A stretch of DNA of 7,268 nt, taken from positions 1 through 7,268 of the forward strand of contig CAYNZJ010000025.1 in NCBI GenBank assembly GCA_964401705.1, in the 5' to 3' direction. This stretch comes from 2-01-FULL-33-17 sp964401705 (GTDB lineage Bacteria > Patescibacteriota > Minisyncoccia > Phycocordibacterales > UBA9973). The position numbers and the translations under genes were made by a program. The notes beneath the pieces were generated by a model, which worked only from the letters and a program-made list of their open reading frames with translations, was not told where the DNA came from and did not search any database. Below, piece by piece: positions 4,271-7,268 of the stretch; positions within the stretch are counted from its first letter, which is position 1; the number at the start of each line of letters is the position of its first letter.

Positions 4271-7249
4271 TAAATCTGTGTAAATCTTTGCCCTAGCACA
4301 ATTAGGGCATTCTTTAGATTTCCCATAAGATTCAAAATTACAAACTCTATTTACCCATTCTCCGCTACTAAGCGACTTGTCATATTCAGCAATATCTCTA
4401 ATTAGTAAATCAATTTCTTCTTGAGTAATTTGAGTTTTATAAATTGATTCTTTTGCCTTATCTTTTGCTTCTAGAAATTCCAATCGTGATTCATTTACTT
4501 TTACACCCTTTTCTGCTCCATTTATTAAATATGAATACATTGCTAATTGACGTAAATACCCACTAAGCCTACCTTCTTCATTATATTTTTCTATTTCTGA
4601 TTTTGTTTTTATACTACCGGTTTTGAAATCTGTAACTCTAACAGCCCCGTCTTTAAATCTCTCTGTAAGATCGATTTTTCCGTAGAAAGAAAGGTTTGGG
4701 AATTTAGGATCACGATAAGCAACAGACCTTTCGCTGATATAGTCTTTTTCTATTTGAGGTAATCTATTTTCTACCCAATTCTCTAAAATTTTTTTAGCTT
4801 CAAGGTTAAATCTTTTTACCCAATTATCATCATAAATATTTTGTTTATGAATTTGACTTAGAATAATTTCATCTAAATTTTTGGAATATGATTTTAAAAT
4901 TTGCTCAATACTTCCATGAACAATATTACCAAAGATTAAACTTTCGGAAAGCATTTCTGGCAATTTTAATAAATTTCTAAAATACCATTTCCAAGGACAT
5001 TCAAAAAAATTATTAAGCATTGTAACAGAGACTTTTGTTTTAACATATTCTTCTTTTACCATGTCTACTAAATCATTGATTTTAAAATCTTGATTTTTTT
5101 TATTAGAAATTACATATAGTTTAGGATTATTATTTAGAATATCTTTTTCTGTTTCCTCATATGTTTTTTTATTAAAAAATTCTGAAGGAAGTTCTGCTAT
5201 TATATGGGCTAGCTCGTTTTCGGCCCCAGAAAGACTCATTTTAGAATAAGAAAAAGTACAAAATCTTTTTGCTCGGGTTAACGCAACATATAATTGACGT
5301 TTTACTACTTGTTCATCTTTTTCTTCTATGTGATTTAAAACATCTTGAGGTAAAGTAAAAGCTTGACGTTTGCTATGCATTAGAGCCTTTTCGTCCATAT
5401 GAGCAATCCAAACAAAATCAAATTCTAAACCTTTTGATGAATGCAAAGTAAGTACCTTAACTCCATGACCTCCATAAAAAACCGCCAGTGGAATATCTTC
5501 GTTATAATTCTCTAAACGATTAATGAATTCTAAAAATATTTTTAAATTAAAAGGTTTATTCTCTCTTTGAGATTTTTCACGAACAAGTAATGCTAAATGT
5601 AGCATTGTTCTAACTATTTCGATTCTTTTAATTAAATTATTATGATCAAGTGCAGTATCCAATAATAGATTTTCACCAATATACTGAATTAATTCATAAA
5701 CATCTTTAGTATTATTTTGGTTAATATAGTCTTCGATTTTATACCCCAAAGAACTAATTGGATCCAGATTGGTTAATAGTGTTGGGGTAGAATTTTGAAT
5801 TAAATCCATAACTGATAATTTATACTTATCAATATTTTGTAAAAATTTATGCGCATCAAGTGGTGGAATATTAAAAAGTGAGTCAAAAAGTATTTCTCCT
5901 ATTGCCGATGCACAATATGGGTTATCAATAATTTTTAAAATATTTATAAAAGATAATGATTCTTTAGCTTCAAAAAGAGTAAGAGTATTATCCGAAGCTA
6001 CATCTAACCCCATATCTCTTAATATTGCTACAGCATTCTTGACTTGATAATTTTTAGGAACCAAAATAGCACAGTCATTTGGATCAATACCATTTTTGAT
6101 TTTTTCTTTGATTTCCATACCAGCACGAATAATTTCATCTCGAGGATAAGCACATTCAACAAGAGAAAGTTTATGTATTTCTTTATGATTGCTTTTTAGT
6201 TTATCTAAAGTTAAAGAACTAGATAGCATAATGTCTGCAGTATCTAAGATAGTTTGAGTTGAACGATAATTCTCAACAAGGGTAATTAATTTAGCTTTAC
6301 CAAATAATGTTTTAAATTGTTCAAAATATTCAATCGATGCTCCACCGAAACCATAGATTAATTGCCTATCATCTCCAACTACAAAGATATTAGGTAACTC
6401 GATATCACCCCAAATAGCCTGCAGTATTTGATTTTGAATTCCACTTGAATCTTGATGCTCATCAACTAAAACATATTGATACCTTTCACAAATCTCGGCT
6501 TTTACATCTTCAGAATTAATAATTATTTGTAAAGCATATTTTAAGATATCATCATAGTCACAAAGATTTCTTTCTTTTTTTAAATTTTCATACTCGCCAT
6601 AAAATTTAACAATTTCAGTTGTTCGTATTAAACCTGAAATTTTTGATTCAACAGTGCTTTTTATTTTTCCTTTAGTTTCCCCACGAGTAGAGATACTTGA
6701 TTCATCATTTTGAAGTTTATCAATATCAGATTTTATAGATGTTAATAAATCATCAGGGCTAATATTTTCACGTTTTAAAAGTGAAATTAATGATTTTATA
6801 TCTTTAAAATATTTACCGGAATCCCCCCGTGGACGTAAATGAACCCATTCTCCATTTTCTAAAATTTCATCAACTAATGAAACCGATGATGCATCATCTA
6901 AAAGTGTTGGTGGCTGATCTAGGCCTAAAACTTCAAAAAACTCATCGACAATATTACCAGCAAAAGAATGAAATGTTGAAATTTTGATTTGAGTTGCAGT
7001 CCCACCGATATAGTCAAAAAGGCGTGCGCGCATAGCGCGCACGCCTGAATTTGTAAATGTTAAACACAAAATTCCGTCAGCTTTAATGTCTGTTTTTATA
7101 AGAATATTAGCAATTCGAAGTGATAAAATTTGGGTTTTACCAGTACCTGGACCAGCTATAACCATAACAGGACCATCGATATTATCAACAGCTTCTCTTT
7201 GAGCTGGATTTAATTTTTTAAAGGCTTTTTCAAAATATTGCTTATCCAT
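4262..7249 (-). CDS. UvrD/Rep-family helicase with C-terminal PD-(D/E)XK nuclease domain
   Basis: This 995-residue protein is a superfamily 1 DNA helicase fused to a RecB/AddB/Cas4-like nuclease, probably acting in double-strand-break processing or other repair. Helicase motifs occur in order: Q motif LNPAQREAV (13-21), Walker A AGPGTGKT (32-39), Ia LTFTNSG (63-69), Ib STFHSF (91-96), Walker B LVDEHQD (261-267), III VVGDDRQLIYGFGG (290-303), IV ENYRS (326-330), V TLHSSKGLEFDFVW (601-614) and VI RQLYVALTRAKR (651-662). Walker B has His where Tyr or Phe is usual. The nuclease begins with FFECPWKWYF (Cys751), then His778, GKID (Asp860), VTDFKTG (Asp874, Lys876) and QLAMY (Gln901, Tyr905), so the active site looks intact. 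Cysteines 970, 981 and 984 near the end may bind an iron-sulfur cluster with Cys751. The start is backed by the N-terminal MDKQYFEKAFKKLNPAQ pattern and lies six bases after a -10 box. It is AT-richer than gyrB and pheS. Confidence 0.95.
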   Translation of the reverse strand: MDKQYFEKAFKKLNPAQREAVDNIDGPVMVIAGPGTGKTQILSLRIANILIKTDIKADGILCLTFTNSGVRAMRARLFDYIGGTATQIKISTFHSFAGNIVDEFFEVLGLDQPPTLLDDASSVSLVDEILENGEWVHLRPRGDSGKYFKDIKSLISLLKRENISPDDLLTSIKSDIDKLQNDESSISTRGETKGKIKSTVESKISGLIRTTEIVKFYGEYENLKKERNLCDYDDILKYALQIIINSEDVKAEICERYQYVLVDEHQDSSGIQNQILQAIWGDIELPNIFVVGDDRQLIYGFGGASIEYFEQFKTLFGKAKLITLVENYRSTQTILDTADIMLSSSLTLDKLKSNHKEIHKLSLVECAYPRDEIIRAGMEIKEKIKNGIDPNDCAILVPKNYQVKNAVAILRDMGLDVASDNTLTLFEAKESLSFINILKIIDNPYCASAIGEILFDSLFNIPPLDAHKFLQNIDKYKLSVMDLIQNSTPTLLTNLDPISSLGYKIEDYINQNNTKDVYELIQYIGENLLLDTALDHNNLIKRIEIVRTMLHLALLVREKSQRENKPFNLKIFLEFINRLENYNEDIPLAVFYGGHGVKVLTLHSSKGLEFDFVWIAHMDEKALMHSKRQAFTLPQDVLNHIEEKDEQVVKRQLYVALTRAKRFCTFSYSKMSLSGAENELAHIIAELPSEFFNKKTYEETEKDILNNNPKLYVISNKKNQDFKINDLVDMVKEEYVKTKVSVTMLNNFFECPWKWYFRNLLKLPEMLSESLIFGNIVHGSIEQILKSYSKNLDEIILSQIHKQNIYDDNWVKRFNLEAKKILENWVENRLPQIEKDYISERSVAYRDPKFPNLSFYGKIDLTERFKDGAVRVTDFKTGSIKTKSEIEKYNEEGRLSGYLRQLAMYSYLINGAEKGVKVNESRLEFLEAKDKAKESIYKTQITQEEIDLLIRDIAEYDKSLSSGEWVNRVCNFESYGKSKECPNCARAKIYTDLLN
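7016..7046 (-). terminator. Intragenic terminator-like GC-rich hairpin in the helicase gene
   Basis: AGGCGTGCGCGC (7020-7031) and GCGCGCACGCCT (7035-7046) on the plus strand are perfect 12-bp inverted copies with a 3-nt loop. In the direction of helicase transcription the stem is followed by a run of five T (7016-7020, one shared with the stem), the form of an intrinsic terminator, about 200 nt after the start. It encodes residues 68-77 next to helicase motif Ia and keeps the frame. Its nearly all-GC stem stands out sharply in an AT-rich gene. Premature termination or attenuation is inference. Confidence 0.6.
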
Positions 7250-7255
7250 AAAGGT

Positions 7256-7264
7256 AGTATAGCA
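7256..7264 (-). promoter_or_regulatory. Helicase gene promoter -10, predicted leaderless
   Basis: Minus-strand TGC-TATACT is an extended -10 box. The six bases ACCTTT separate it from the helicase ATG, so +1 should fall on the A of the start codon (7249). There is no Shine-Dalgarno. The -35 region would lie beyond the window edge and cannot be checked. Confidence 0.5.
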
Positions 7265-7268
7265 TTTT

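Noticed and set aside
1..7268. CRISPR array, tRNA or rRNA gene, transposase, or recoded genetic code
   Set aside because: No spaced direct repeats, no cloverleaf or rRNA-like stretch, no transposase frame, and all long genes read through without in-frame TGA.

Overview
The window is AT-rich and holds four genes on the minus strand plus one probable small gene on the plus strand. Translation uses the standard bacterial code: all four long frames end in TAA and none needs TGA read as sense. The small intergenic spaces, the AddB/Cas4-type nuclease fused to a UvrD helicase, and the single-span membrane protein with a Pro-Thr linker and a peptidoglycan-binding domain all suggest a member of the Candidate Phyla Radiation (Patescibacteria, most like Parcubacteria). 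This is inference from gene style; there is no rRNA or other taxonomic marker beyond gyrB in the window.

Layout, in the direction of minus-strand transcription: (1) 7249-4262, a 995-residue UvrD/Rep-type helicase with a C-terminal PD-(D/E)XK nuclease; (2) 4270-4142 on the opposite strand, an unannotated 42-codon membrane micro-ORF whose end overlaps the end of the helicase gene; (3) 4077-3436, a membrane-anchored peptidoglycan-binding protein; (4) 3386-2250, a phenylalanyl-tRNA synthetase; (5) 2080-2, gyrB, complete, ending one base from the window edge. Each gene seems to have its own promoter, so this looks like a row of monocistronic units and not an operon. The genes serve DNA repair, cell envelope, translation and DNA topology, with no shared pathway.

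The most striking gene is the phenylalanyl-tRNA synthetase. It is a single chain that joins the PheS-type catalytic domain directly to a ferredoxin-fold anticodon-binding domain, the architecture of monomeric mitochondrial PheRS (FARS2). The bacterial (alpha-beta)2 enzyme is not built this way, and no pheT follows. Such an enzyme would lack the PheT editing site.

The non-coding signals are also unusual. The pheS and helicase genes have a good -10 box exactly six bases before the ATG, which predicts leaderless mRNAs. The pheS promoter is almost entirely a 12-bp-arm palindrome. The gyrB mRNA has a leader of about 85 nt with a strong Shine-Dalgarno sequence placed far from the start codon inside a 13-bp inverted repeat. 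The helicase coding region contains a very GC-rich perfect hairpin followed by five T, which reads as an intrinsic terminator or attenuator about 200 nt into the gene.
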